Source: Syngnathus acus (taxonomy: Eukaryota; Chordata; Actinopteri; Syngnathiformes; Syngnathidae). From it: a stretch of DNA of 64,000 bases. This document shows, in pieces, positions 13,725-27,500 of this stretch. The DNA is taken from positions 1,175,967-1,239,966 of the forward strand of contig NC_051091.1 of assembly GCF_901709675.1 (NCBI RefSeq), read 5' to 3'. The notes below the pieces were generated by a model, which was not told where the DNA came from, did not search any database, and was given only the letters and a program-made list of their open reading frames with translations. Position 1 is the stretch's first letter. The number at the start of each line of letters is the position of its first letter. Both the position numbers and the translations under genes were made by a program.

Positions 13725-16700
13725 ATGGAGAAAGACGGACGTTTCAACTTCAGACTATTGGTGCCACCACGGGTGTCTGCCGTTAAACCCCAAGAAATTG
13801 TCGACAACAGAGCTGAGCTCGTAAGTGCAAAGTCAAATGAGTTTAATATTTTTTTTCCCCTGTCTCCCAACATTACTAGTGCTCATTTTTCTGCTATTTT
13901 ACTTAGTCTTACCCCGTACATTTGGAGACCCCAAATACTTTGTACAGCTTGGTTTGTCAAAATATGCTTTTTTAGGGTCCCAGTAAATATTTTGTTAAAG
14001 ACCAAAACAATAAAAGTGCTGTCGCCCCAAGTCAACCAACCACACCAGGTAATGTCTACCAAGAAAAGACACAACTAAAAGAAGCACTTCACCCAGTTTC
14101 AACGTTATGTGCTATTTTCTGTCCTTGAAAGATTGCTCGAAGATGACAGTGGCCCCAGCAGAGAAAGAAGAGGTAACGTAAATAAACAGTCAACCTCTTA
14201 GGCTATGTTAACACTGCAGCTCACTTTTGATTCTTTTTTTTAATGATTGTCTATGAATCTGCATAGTTGTTTTGAGTAACATTATTAACTTTATATTTGA
14301 CTTTAAATGAATACATATAAAAACTTCATTTAGGGGCACCAAAATCCTTGGGGTAGCGCTGGGTAAATATAAATAGCTTCCTGCCATTGTCAATGTTCCA
14401 CAGAGCAACTGTTCTCCTGGACAGCTTTGTTCTAAAATGTTTGATGAAGTGGAGAAAATCAAATTCTGGAAAGTCAAAGTGGACTCTGACGCTGCACAAA
14501 GCGGGAGGAAACTTCAGGAGAACAAACAAACAATCGAGACTCAGCGCAATGCCATTCAGGAATTGCAGGTGTGTGCCTTTCAAGACAAATACTGTGCTTG
14601 TATTACTTTGACTTCACATTGTGTATTTGTGCTTCACAGTTTCAAAATGAAAGTCTCAGCACCAAGCTTGAGGAGCAGATGAGTGAAAATGAGGATTGGC
14701 GGAACAAGTATGTTTGTTTATTTCTTTTTTGTTTGCACAGCATTTTCCATGTACAGTATTGGTCCTGAATAATCAATGCTTTGATTCAGACACAATGCAA
14801 CCCGCGACTTGTGTAATTTGCTGAAAGAAACTTTGGAGCGGTCAGCAGACAAAATGCAATTGTGTGAGTGTGTCTAGCTTTGTTGCACATCTTGCAGCCT
14901 CATCGATGTGTTGACAACTGACACATATTTCTGCGTTTTGTAGTTGAATCAGAGCGAGAGGAAACGCATCACCTTCTAATGAAAAACAGTGAACGTGTTC
15001 AGGTCAAATATTTATAATACAGAGGCCTAAAGTGTGTAATGTGCAGTCAGTCAATTCATAATTAATGTCCCCAGAAAGTGATTGCAGCGTTTGAACTCCT
15101 TCGTGGTCAAGCCGAAGCTGAGCAGGAAAAGATGCAATCTGGTTTGCTCTTTTACTTTTTATTTTCCTGCATTTTGATTTCCTAAAAAATACCGTTTGTG
15201 TTCACAGTCACAGAGAATTTGCAAAAAATTGAAGCGCTAAAAGAAACGTATCATCAAGAATGCACCCTAAAAGAGAAAGAGGTCAGGAAGTAGAAGATGA
15301 ATCTGCCTTTCTAACACACACTGCTAAAAGACTTGCTGGTTCCACAGGTGGCAACGCTTATAGCCAAACTTCAGGATAAAGAAAGTGAACTAGAGAAAGT
15401 CCAGCATGACCTCCATGACACTCAGAATCAGTGCAGACAACTTGAAGAGGCCAAAAGTAAGAACAATGTCACAAAATGAAACACCTAACATTTATCATCA
15501 TCCAGTTAATTATATTCTCATGAAATGAGACTTATTATGGAGTATTGACTTTAATGGCTTGTTTCAAATATTTGGGTGTCTAAGTGCCTACCCACCCACC
15601 AAGTGTGAAATTACATAATTAAGGCCTGATTTATTGCATTCTGAGAGGAGTACAGCACAGCTAGAATCCTTACTGGGACCAGAAAATAGGAGCAGATTAC
15701 GCCCACAGTCCTGGTGCCGCGTGCATATGGACACTCTTATGTTTGAACAAGGTGTTAGTTATAGACAAGCCGTGGCGAGCACAGAAGTCCAGAAACAAAA
15801 CACCACTCGGGTTTAGATTGAGGGGAAAAAAGTGGAAAATCATTTTTAATTGTAAAGAAATTGTGCATATGACCCCTTCCAAATGTTCAATTTATGTGTA
15901 ATACTCAACATGTTTTGTACTTTTACAGCTCAACAATGTAAAGATCTTAGAAGCTCAAAAATGGCACAAGACTCCCTTCTCGAAAAATTGAACTCAGCAG
16001 AGCAGCGCTATCAAGAAAGCGAGGTGATTTCTGTTGCTGCTCTGTCCGTCCGTGTCTGCTTGATGTGCATACTCGACATCATAAAAGTCTCCAAGTGCCC
16101 TTCAAACGGGAGGCAGCTGTGGGTTGTCTGCTTTAGCTGAAACACGTTTCCTCCCTCAAAGACTAGCCGGGAAGTCATGGGTGCCGTGCTGAGACGGAGC
16201 AAAGAAGAACATGCACAGATCCTCCAAAGCAAAGATCTAAGCTTGCAGGAGGTTCATCGAGTTAAAAATGAACAAGCCGAGAAGCTCGAGCAAGTTCAGA
16301 GAACTCTTGTGGAGCTGCAGAATTCATTAGCCTTTGAGGAACAAAGGTACACACTCTTGAGAATTCACAGGTAGGAACCGCCAATTGCCATTCCTCTGGT
16401 CATTATGGTCTCGGAATGACTGTTTCAGGTCAAAGGATTGCGAGGAAAAACTAATGGCTAAAAACAAAGAACTTGAAAGGAGTAACCAAGCTTTAGGTGA
16501 GTCTTAATGAAAGGAATCTTAAATTCAGTGCTCAATTTATATTTTAAAAGAAAATGCAGTCAAAGCAACTTTTTTACTCTAACAGAAGAAATGGTAGAAC
16601 AAAGGGCAAGAATAGATGAGCAAATCACCGTCCTCCAGAGTGAATTGGTGAGACTGTCATGTTTTACAGCACCTTACTAGATTTCATTTGTTCCTGTAAT

Positions 16701-19700
16701 TTAAAACAATAAGATCTATGTTTGTCTTCACAGGAAACAAATGTGAACTCACTGGAGATTGTGAAGGGAAAAGCTGATGTACTTGAGATCAGAGTGAACC
16801 ATCTCCAAGCTGAGCTTTCAGCAAAAACGATAGAAGTCAAGCTCGTCATGGTGATGCACACACACAGTCATTTCGGAATGAACACATAGTCTTTTCGGAA
16901 CCCCGCAATGACCAGACATCTGTTTTTTATACATGTACGTACATATATACCAGGATGAGGCAGAGACAATCCGCGCAGAAAACGAAAACCTCAAGAAAGT
17001 TTGTGAAAAGTCAGAAGTTTTCATGGAAGAGCACAACCTCACTGAGGTTTTTACATCATCACCTGTGGAAATCGTAAAAAGCAAACACGATTGCTCTCCT
17101 CACTGATGTGTTTTTTACGCTGTTCCACAGAGAAAAGTTCAGGAGCTAGAGGAAAAGTTCTTCAATGAAGTGAAGAAAACAGAGACGTACAGCTTTGAGA
17201 TAGTGCAACTCAAGAAAGATCTCACAGAGCATCAGTGAGTTGCTCCATAGTAAAGGGCCTCCCTCCTATTGTATCACACCGTCGCATTGCGCATGAGCCG
17301 TGCTGTGCCGCTTTTCAGAGCCAAGTACGAAGAGCTGCTGTCCGACTTCAATGAGGTTCATTTGGAAAAAAAGGCTGTTGAGCAGAAATTTGAAAGCAAG
17401 TCCTCTAATGTGAAAGCCATTGAGGCAGACATGAAGGTTTGGGTATTTCCCATTGTCACTCAACTATATGTAAACTTGTCAAATTAGTACAATAATCATA
17501 AGTGAATGTGATGGGCAGGTGAGCGAGAAGAAGGCAGCGAAGCTCTCAAAGGAAATTCAGAAGCTGGAAGAGGAAAACCAACGTTTAAGGTGAGTTTCTG
17601 TTTTATAGATGCACCAGGCATCGTACAACTAAAATATACTTTTAGTCAATCTAATTCAAATAAAAGGCATACAAAATAATAGGCATTGCCTATTCGACGA
17701 CTCCAGCAAAAGTGATAGGCTGTAAAATTACAGTACGCGGTGCATCTTTCAAAGAATATTTTCCCCAATAATGTTGGACAATTTCTGGATTTTGTGTTAG
17801 AATTTAGAGGCTCTACATCTCTTGAGTTATTTAGTTGTTGTGTGTATATTTTATAGAGTGGAAATATGTACGATTCAGAGCCTACACCAAAGACAGTGTG
17901 AAGAAATTGAAACGTTGCAGAAAAAAATGGAAGACAGCGTAAGCAACTTCAACTCAATGATTAGTAGCTTTTTTTTTTTTTTTTTTTACTGATTTGAATG
18001 CGCCTCTCATTGTCATGCCTTTGTGTAGTGTGAGCATTTGCAGAAAAAGGTTACACAAACAGAAAGACAGCTCAAAGCCGCAGAAGTAAAGGTGATGACA
18101 ACTAAATATGTGCTATTTGTTTTCTCACTTTAGAAACTAACATGACTGGGTTTTTTGTCTTAGTGCTCTCACCTCAGTAAGAAAATTGGATCCCACCTTA
18201 AAGCAGGGGAATACCAGAAAGAGGTTTGCAAGACACTTGAGCTTGTTCAGCCATTGCACAATTTAACTTCTCAACTTCTTGTGTATTTCAGATAAAAAAA
18301 CTCAAGTCACAAATCACAAAAGAGCTTGTGAAATATAGTCACCTTGAAAACAAGGTCTGGTTGTGTACCTCTTGTTTAGTAAAACAAATTTGAAGAAGCA
18401 TGTTTAATTCAAGTCATTTTCCTTTTTTGTTAGATGAGCAGTCTGGATGAGGAATCCCGGAACCAGAAAAGAGAGCTTGAGGAAAAGCATCAGGAGCTGC
18501 TCAAAGAGCTTCATGATAAATCTATAATTGTAGCACAGCTTGACAATGATTCTATTTGTTGATAATAAACTATTTGGGCTCTTTAAGTGATTAAATAACT
18601 GGCTTTCCTCACAGATGCAAGAGCTCCAAGCAACAGCAGCTGAGGCCATCAAGAGCAAAGAGGACGCGGAACTCAAGTGTCAAATCAAGACGGCAGATAC
18701 TGTCGCACTGATGGTAAAACACAAAGTGCGCTTTGCTCGCCAAAGGTGACCCTTGCACACCCTGCCTGTTCATTGTGTCCACCCTAGAGCAAATATGAGC
18801 GCACGGTCAAAGAAAAAGATGCAGAGCTGGACGAGATGAAGAAGCGTGAGACAATGGCAGTTAGCTTCAGATTGGCAGCGGTATTGAAGACTCAAGCGGC
18901 ATCAGTCACACTACAAATCTCAAAAAGTTAGTTCCAGCTGAAGAGTTATTGTTTCAATTGTCTTAAATAGGAGCTTGACGTAACCAGGCTGAAGACCGAA
19001 AACAGTCAACTGAAGAAGCAGTTGACGACTGACAAGGTGTTGTATGATTCATTTCTTTTTTTTTTTAATTTGTATACTAATTACTTGACAAGCTTTTGTG
19101 TTCTTTGCTGTTAGGATAACTTTCAGAAGAAGTTAAGTGACCAGAAGAAAGAATTGTCGTTGCTTAAATCATCTCAGCTGTCCCAAGATAAGAACAGCAC
19201 GGTATGCACGCACGCATATGTATATGGGACAAATAGTACAAGAGCAGCCCTCACCTCTTATACTACAACTACACCTTCTAGGCAAAGGCCTTCGACACAA
19301 ATGAAGGAGAGAGTCATGTCGAAACACCAAGAAGTAGGTCTTCAAAGATGAACGTGTTTGACTTCGCCGAGGTGTGTAGAAACCACTGGGTACTTTGTAG
19401 AAGCAAAGAAGCCTAAACTAGTCAGTTACTTCTGCATTTTTACTCTTTAAATATCACAGTGATTAGATTTGATTTATTGGAGAATATGAACGTAACATTT
19501 GTGTTAGGAATCTGGCTTTGGATTCATGAGGATGTCGGGTGAAAGGACCCCAAAGATCAAGGTAGAAACCTCTTTGCTCTGCAATGAATGGGGATCATTT
19601 ACCAAGAGTAAGTATACTCTCAATTTATGCTCAAGGAACTTCGCTGTAAAGAAATTGCTTCCCCGGTAAAAAGGACAAAGCGGGCTGGCAAAGAAGACAA

Positions 19701-20272
19701 AATCAAAGTAATTGATTTCATATTTGGACAAACTGAAAGTTGGGCTTCGCCGCGCCGCATGCTGATGTATTGAGACTGTTTTACAGACCTACAGAATCAG
19801 AACGCCCCCTAGTGCTACAAAGCCAGGGGTTTGGGGGAAGGGAGCCATTGAGCTGCAGTCTGACGGCTCTGATCCAAACAACATTTTGGTGAGATATAAT
19901 GTGTCCAATAACAGCAGTAGGTCACGGCAAATGTCATTTGCCTGTGATTTAGGGCTATATAGACTTGACTTGACTTTTTGGTTTTGGCAGACTTTCAAAA
20001 ACGTCCCAGCAACCCACTTCTCTGTTCCAGTCGCTAAATGCAACCCATTCCAAAAGGTAATGTGAACAATTTGCATCTTTATGAATGAATTCGTATTATT
20101 TTATAAACCATCTCGCTGTATTCCTTTATCCCACCTCCAGAGCCCCACTACTGTTAAGCCACCAGGAGCCTCTCTAAAGTTAGCGGCCGTCAAGAGGATT
20201 CGTGATGCTGGCTGGTTGGCTGTGAATAGCAGTGAGAAAAAGAAAAGGTCTCATGCAAACAATTTCATATAA
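13725..20272 (+). CDS. sycp1: Synaptonemal complex protein 1 (transverse filament protein)
   Basis: Thirty-four coding exons join in frame (2964 nt, 987 aa; human about 976): 13725-13820, 13976-14048, 14132-14172, 14404-14568, 14640-14707, 14790-14863, 14944-15002, 15075-15141, 15208-15281, 15348-15456, 15929-16023, 16162-16346, 16429-16496, 16586-16647, 16734-16850, 16954-17046, 17131-17234, 17319-17436, 17519-17589, 17857-17938, 18029-18091, 18164-18223, 18292-18354, 18434-18529, 18615-18713, 18788-18880, 18971-19036, 19115-19201, 19282-19371, 19508-19561, 19636-19707, 19787-19888, 19991-20056, 20141-20272. The start MEKDGRFNF, then VPPRVSAVKPQ, and the end VKRIRDAGWLAVN match SYCP1 termini; ATRDLCNLLKET in exon 6 is also diagnostic. 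Nearly all of the middle is charged heptad coiled coil, and the last ~200 residues are basic and less coiled. The protein bridges homologous chromosomes in meiotic prophase. The weakest sites are the donor at 18529 (GTAGCA) and the acceptor before 19636. The ATG is the first base of its exon. Confidence 0.96.
19935..19980 (+). mobile_element. Short LINE 3'-end remnant in a sycp1 intron
   Basis: The sequence TTAGGGCTATATA followed by TTGACTTGACTT resembles the 3' tail of teleost L2/CR1-type LINEs and lies within the intron before exon 33. It is very short, so the assignment is tentative. Confidence 0.3.
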
Positions 20273-21511
20273 GCAGTGCCGTGGGTTTTCTATTCTAATG
20301 TTGAAAGGCACATATCTTTGGTGGTGGTAATATAGTCAAAACAGTAGTCAGAGAGTTGTAGGAAGAGGTATGGTTTTGTAGTTCTAGTAATTACTATAGT
20401 ATGTACTAAGCATAGTACAATAGTGCTGGAGCGGGAATTATAAATTGCTAGTAAAAAAGTCATTGTTTTGCGTAGTAAAAAAAAGTTTGTTATTCAGTGA
20501 TTTATACTGTAGTAGTACCAGTTTGCTAGTGTAATACTACTACGCACGACTACTTATTACTAGTCATAGTCGTTGGTACCTCAGAGTCACATTGTTGTTG
20601 TATTTTGGTACCTTAATAGTTATTGCTATGATGTCATATTTGTGTAACATTTTCACAGTTTGACAATGAAATGTACATTGTGTTTAAAACATTTGGAATT
20701 TAGTCATATTGATGATGTAAATGCATGAGGTTCACAGTAAAGATGAGCTTAACATATAAAACATTTCTTTGCTGAGCATTTGAATTGAAGCAACTTTTTA
20801 ACAAAGAGTGAACCATTCCTATAAAACCCAAGGTATACGTGTGATGAAACATTTTTCAGTCGTATGTGACGAACCAAACATGGATTTAACATAATAATTG
20901 TGAAAGTGAAATTTAGATAAGCATCAGCAACAGCTGTAATCAAAGAAATGAAACATGGCAATGTCATCAATACAGTATTGTGCATCTGTTTACTGAGCAC
21001 AAGTCAAACAGTGAATCAGTATATTGCAGGTCATTTTACACGTACAGTATTAGGCACCACTGAAGCAGTTTCAAGAATACAAGTAAGTGACCCAAACCAG
21101 CAATTGGGTGTGTTGGGGGCTCAGTGTGCGTTGAGTTAACAGTATTTAATTGAGTTAAGCCATGTAACTTGGAAGAGTGACGTTGTTGACGAAGGCTTGT
21201 AAACAAATTTGATTTGTCTGTTCATTTTGAGGCAAGCCTAGCCGCGGTGAATAACGTCATCTCCAGACTCAGTGGGTGTGACTTCCCAGGCTAAGTCCTT
21301 CTCCCCCCCCCCCCCCCAAAATAGCAGGAGTCTACTGTACATTTCATAGACAGACATTCTTGGACAGTATCATTTCTTTCTGCTATAATACATGTTTTAC
21401 ATTGCAAAACCTAACCTTTGACTTAAGTGATGTACAACACATAAATGTATGCAAAACTAAACTGCAGTATTTGTAAAAAACATGTCAGGGGTACAAAATC
21501 TTAATGCATTC
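20273..21511. other. sycp1 / slc5a8-like convergent intergenic region
   Basis: The two genes end tail-to-tail about 1.24 kb apart, so this stretch holds both 3' UTRs. A run rich in TAGTA-type triplets (about 20330-20570) and a 15-nt C run near 21303-21317 are the only notable sequences. No gene is seen. Confidence 0.6.
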
Positions 21512-24500
21512 TTAAAGTTTGGTCGCTTCAATGAAATCGCCACTTGTCGGGTCACAATGTACAAATCCTGACTTGTCTGCTTCCAAGTAGCTGTTTGCCG
21601 CACCCTTGTCTGTTTTTCCTGAGGCCTGTCGTGAAAGGGCAATGAAAAGGGAGGTAAGACAACCTCGTCTTGAAGTTTTCTTTTCGAGCGTTCTGATTTA
21701 AGAAAAAGAAGAAAAAAACTTCTACCTGTGATTTACTGCTGCAGCTGAAACACACCAAGTCACTTTTCCTCACAAATAGTTGGCAGTTCAGCTTTTCTTG
21801 CTTGCATCCACCTACAAACAACATGAAGGAACTTATTGCGTTGTCTTTTTGTGTCGCAAGGTGTCATGCGTATGCCGATATGGCGATCGATCGGTGGTCC
21901 TCACCTGTGAGTACGCTCACCAACATGCCGATCACGATGGTTGTCAATGTACCGAGGAAAGCGATGTAGACGTAGGACAGAGAATACCAGAAGTCTGCCA
22001 AAGGGGGCCTAACACTGATACACACACATATGTACAAACTCAATTTGTCTGAGGGCCAGTCATCTTGGAGGCTCAAAATCAAATTTTGGTCGAACAAATG
22101 TCCTCTTTTCTCATAATTATACACCTCTCTTAAGCTGCAGATTTGCGTCTGTCAGGTCTCATCCAAGTGTGTTAAGATTTACTTAGTAACTCAACTTCTC
22201 TTTGTATTTGAATGACAGGAATGCTCGTTGTCTGGTATGTTCTCACTTGGGTTGCGTTGTGTGGCTGACTGAAGTGGTCCAGGGACTTGCTGTGCTCGTG
22301 TTGTACTGGAGTGTGCTGTTGCAACCCGCAGTGGTGACCGGCAGAGGGTTTGTCTTGGCTGCTGTCGGCGGGTAGATCTGACCCCCGATCCCCACCCAGA
22401 GTGTCAACACGAGGCTGAGGAACATTCCTGCGAGGCCTCCCTGCAAAATCAACAAGCAGGTGCTGAAAAATTCTTTCTTGCTTCCCATGAGGTGCGGTCG
22501 CAGCTGCGTGTCGGTGTGTGTTTTAGTGCTGCTCACAATTGAGTTGGCTGTGCGAAAAAGCATGCCTAATAGATACAGCCCCAGAAGTGGCCCGCTCAGC
22601 ATCCCAAATATGGAGAGAGCTGCCTGTGAACACAACGCGATCAGGACATTTTGCTGTAGAACAAAAGCTGTCAGTGTCTGAGTGCCTGTCTAATTTACCT
22701 GCAGAACGCTTCCCAACCGTGAAGCCACTCCTGCCATCCCAATGCACAGAGCACCAAAAAACACACCTAATGGCGAAAAATAGAGTTCAAATGTGTCCGA
22801 CATTCATTCTCACTTAACAAGATAAATCTGCTTGTTACACTGTAGTTTAAATCAAGCATTTTTTTGTGGGATGTTTTTTTTCTTTTGTTGTTGTTACGAA
22901 TGAAAACTGGTGGTTGAGCCAAGAGAGCCTTCTCACTGTGGCCAACATGTCGCAAATTTTCCAAGCACTCGAGTGACTTTTTTTATTTGGTGGATGTTTA
23001 CGGAGACTTTGAATGTTTGGTCAGAGCAGGAGATTTTCATTTTGTAATAAACTGTTTCATAATAGTGATACAAAGTGCAGAAGGACACATTTTCAGAAAT
23101 AGGCAACTAGCAACAAAAGTATTTGGTTGTAAAAGAAACACGTCCGTCAGATGATCACAATGATTAGGTTACTGCTTCAATGGCAGTTTTTTGGTCTATT
23201 TCCTGGTCTATAAAATTGCCTAGTGTTGCCATAATCCAGATAGAGACACGCCCAACCATGTCAGGACTCGTGTTCTTTGCTCACCGTTTTTTCTGAAGCT
23301 GAGCCATTTGCTAAAACATCGGAGTTATGCAAGTTCTATGACGGAACCATCCAGTTCATGAACTTGTACTGCCGCATTGTGTTTCATAAGTGTGTCACTT
23401 TATCTGAACTTACATTTCAAGATATGAACCAACTTGTATTTACTGGTAGTTGTTCATGCTCATTGTTTGGAGCAAAAATCTCAGCACAAAAGAAGTGAAG
23501 ACTTTATTAAAATGGTCACAAGGGGGCTCTTACACACAGCGTAGTACATCAAAATGGTGTTCTAGTTCTTGCCAAATTCAATCAAGCAATTCTGGATGGA
23601 TGATTCTCAAAGCCTGAGTTATCCTATCATTCATTCTTATCAAACGCTAAGACACAAACACCTTCTCCTTTGCATCAAATGTCATTATCAGTAAATAATT
23701 TGCAAAAAGCGATAACATTGGTCATGACACGTCAACATCCTGACAAGGCAAAAACCATTTCACCAGTCAAGCAAAACCCAGTTGTACCTTGCTACCCTTG
23801 CCAGTTACGAAGAAATCACTTTTGGTAAAGTGACACAGCTTATGAAACACCCTGTACGAGAGAGAATTTATTCAGTGATTTTTTTTTTTTCTGGGTTACT
23901 TACTCAGACCCATGTTGATCCAGGTCGTCTGCTTCACTGAGAGGTTTTTGCACATGGGCCGAATGAAGTCTTCCACAGTGACGGCAACAAGGGCATTGAT
24001 GCTGGAAGATACAGTGCTGAGAAAACATACACGCATCATGTAGGAATATTGTTTTAGTGATCATTATTTGTTCAGCAGCATTTACCATTTTTGCTAACTG
24101 ATGGATTGATTTGAAGGAATTTCAAGTGAATCATCTCCAAGTGGCCCTTGCATCCTTCACTTTTTCTATATGTGGCCCTTGTGCTTGGGCACACCCGACT
24201 CTAAATGAATGCATTTCTGTATCTTTAGCCTCACCTCAGGGTCCCACTGTACGCAGCAGCCACAAACAAACCAGGGATTCCGGGGTAGACGGCCAAGATG
24301 TCCATGACCAGGTAGGGCAGCAACTGTTTTTCGGAAAAACAATCTTTTTCAATGCCTGCGTGATGGCCGGGTCGCAAACTTGCGTCTACCTGGTCTGTGG
24401 AACCGACATCGCCATTGGTGAACGGGTCGCAATTCTTGTAAATGGAGAACATGGCGAGGCCGGACAACATAGCCAGACTGAGAGTCGCGCACAAGCCCAC

Positions 24501-27500
24501 CATGTTCACATACAAGGACCTGAGTGGGAAGAGAGAGGAGCTGTCAGGTCATGAAGACTCCCCAATAATATCCAAAATGGTGTGGTAAAAAGTGCAAGAA
24601 AGCTCACATCTTGGCATGGCGCAGTGTTTTGCATGAGATGTAGCGCTGCACTTGGGACTGGTTTATGGAGTAGACTGACATCCATGTCACGCTACCACCT
24701 ATAGTGATACTCCAGAAAGTATGTCGCTTCAGAGGATCAGGGTCAAAGCTGAGTCGGGCCCAAAATAAAGGACAGCTTAGAGGTGGAAACTATTTTTACT
24801 AGACTGGAGGGCCTCGGTTTACAAATTCCATTCCAAAACACTTCTCGGCTATAAATAGGAAACAGTCGGTGGGAAAAATAGAAAGTAAGGTGGTCACGGG
24901 AAAGCCTCCTGAAACATCTGCTTTTATTATGAGGTGGAAGTGATCGAAGGCGCTTGAGATGGTGGCAGGTGTGTACTGACTCCCATATAACATACATTTG
25001 ACTGTGATTGGTTAATTCTGACAAAATGCACACCCGTTTGGTGTATGCAATCACATGATTGCACTTTGTCTTTACTTGCGTTGTTCTCTTTGCTTGCGTA
25101 GGTTTTCTCCAGTTACTCCGGTTTGCCCACACGTTCCAAAAACATAGTACATGGTAGGTTAATTGGGCACACTTAATTGTTCTTAGTTCTTTTAGATTGT
25201 GTGACTGTTTGTTTGGATATGCATGTCCTCCAATTGACTGGCGACTAATTCAGGGTGTGCACTACCGCCTATTGCTGGAATTAAGTTGTACCGGTTGATG
25301 TCCACATTACTGGTGGAAAAGCTCTGGAAATGATTTCTCTTGGTCTCATGTATAGTATTTGTAGCCTCGTAATGTCTTAGAATGAAATTGAGTCAACCGA
25401 GCACTCCCTGTATTCTTGGATTCTTAAATAGCTAACGCATTTTTACAAGAATGATACTCTAGTCGCCCATCCTTACTCAAATGTCTGGAGTCTACCCCCT
25501 TGACTGGCATCTTCCCAAATCTTGTCCAGGCCTCCCTGAAGTACGGCCCCTCTCGCTATTACTGCCACAAAACCGGCTAGCATGATCACCATTTGTAGCA
25601 CGTCGGTCCAAATGACGGCTTTCAGGCCACCCTGAAGACGACACCAACACAGATCTATTTAGAGTAGCTGCACATGGAACCATGTGAGGGTGTTTTACCG
25701 ACCAAAGTGCAGTAGATGATGCACACTATCCCCGTAGCCACCAGCACTCCCCACAGATCCATTCCAGTGACTAATCAGAAAGAAACATGAAGTGGCTGTC
25801 AACATTTTCCCATTAGCAACTAAGCACATTTTTTGGAGTTCATTTCACGAGTTAACTGCATTTCAGTTTGTTGTTAAGACTGAAAACCTTCCTGCTTGCC
25901 GTTCTACAGTTACCTCCATCACATACAGTATATCAGGTATTTTGTTAACGATTGAAGTTCCATACCATCCACATTCTGGATTTTGCTGCAGCCACTATCT
26001 CGCTTTGTTTTGTCTAGAATTCATACGGTTTGCCGCTAGAACAAGAGTCAAAACAGTCCCTTTAAGTGAGTAGGAGTCTGTAAGATAACATGCACTCAGA
26101 TGAAATGTTACTCACTAGAGATTGAAATTTGTATCCTTTTGTGACTTACTTTGATTCATAGCGAGAGCCGGTGCGTAGATGACCAAACCGGTGTACAGGA
26201 TCTGTTACGAGAGCCCGCCATTAGTCGATTGGATTGGAAACCGAGCAGAGCAATCTTGCCGTTCATATTCATGGGAAATGGAAAGATGTTTCATTTTCCA
26301 TCAACCCAAGAGGGAAAACAAGGCCAGGTGTTGTTTGTCATGATGAAATGCCTGCTAAGGTGTGTTGAGTTACCAACCGTCTGCATGGTGTACATCATAG
26401 TCCCAAGTATGCGAATGAGCCGGTTGAAGCGCATCTCCAGGTACTAGAATTGAAAGGGAATCATACAAGTTCAAATCTCAGACGGTAGTCCTTCTTTTTG
26501 ACATCCTGATAAATGTTGAATTATTTATTGGATTGGCTCATACGATTTGAGTCAAGTGAGTTTCATTCTACTCCATTTTTTGTACAAGGTAGCAATTTCC
26601 CATAATATTCTTTGCATATGAAAAGGATGTGATGCAACTCTGATTTGAAGGAGTGAAAATTCCCTTCAAGTCCTCCTCAGTCATCCCTGTCATAGCATAT
26701 AGAAATGAGAGCCACGCCACACTCGCTCGGCCATCCCATTTAACATACAACACGCTAATCTACTCTGTATGTACTTTGGATTTACTAATGACATGCAATT
26801 CAAAGAGTTCACAACACAGCGCATTGTTCTTTAAGATAGAACCCATCCATTCAATTATTAATTCAGAGGGATTGGTGTCATATTTATGAATGAAATGTTT
26901 GGGGTGGTAGCTGCACTGAATACAACATGAAGGCCCTGCAGCGCATAGTGAACACGGCTGGTAAGATTATTGGTGCTTCACTCCCCACCCTGAAGGACAT
27001 TTACACCTCCCGTCTCACGACCGCGATTGTGAGTGATGTGAGTCACCCCGCTCACTCTTTGTTTGATCTTCTGCCCTCTGGGAAGAGGTACAGGAGCCTG
27101 CGCTCCCTCCCGCACCACCAGACTCACCAACAGCTTCGTACTCCAGGCTGTTAGGATCGTGAACTCTCTCCCCCCCCCCTTCTGCGTAGCGTCCTGTACT
27201 TTTGCGCTAGATTCTGACTGTCTGCTGTATGCACACTTGCTCCATTTTTGCTCCTCTTATTTATTATTATTATTTGTTTATTTATTATTTACTCATCACT
27301 CTTATTTATTCATTGTTTGTGCCTTCTTGTTTTTATTTTTTGTGTTGTTTACTTGTATGTATATTGTGTACTATGTCTTGTCACCGTAGGATAGTGGGAA
27401 CGTCATTTCGATTTCTTTGTGTGTCTTGGCATGTGAAGAAATTGACAATAAAGCAGACTTTGACTTTGACTTTGAAATATATGACGTGCGCGTCTCATTC

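Noticed and set aside
21552-21824. Unspliced reading of the last slc5a8-like exons ending ...RICTL
   Set aside because: Splicing 21726 to 21625 (donor GTAGAA, acceptor CGACAG) keeps the frame and gives a hydrophilic tail ending in a TKL PDZ ligand, as in SLC5A8. Read-through crosses a poly-pyrimidine tract.
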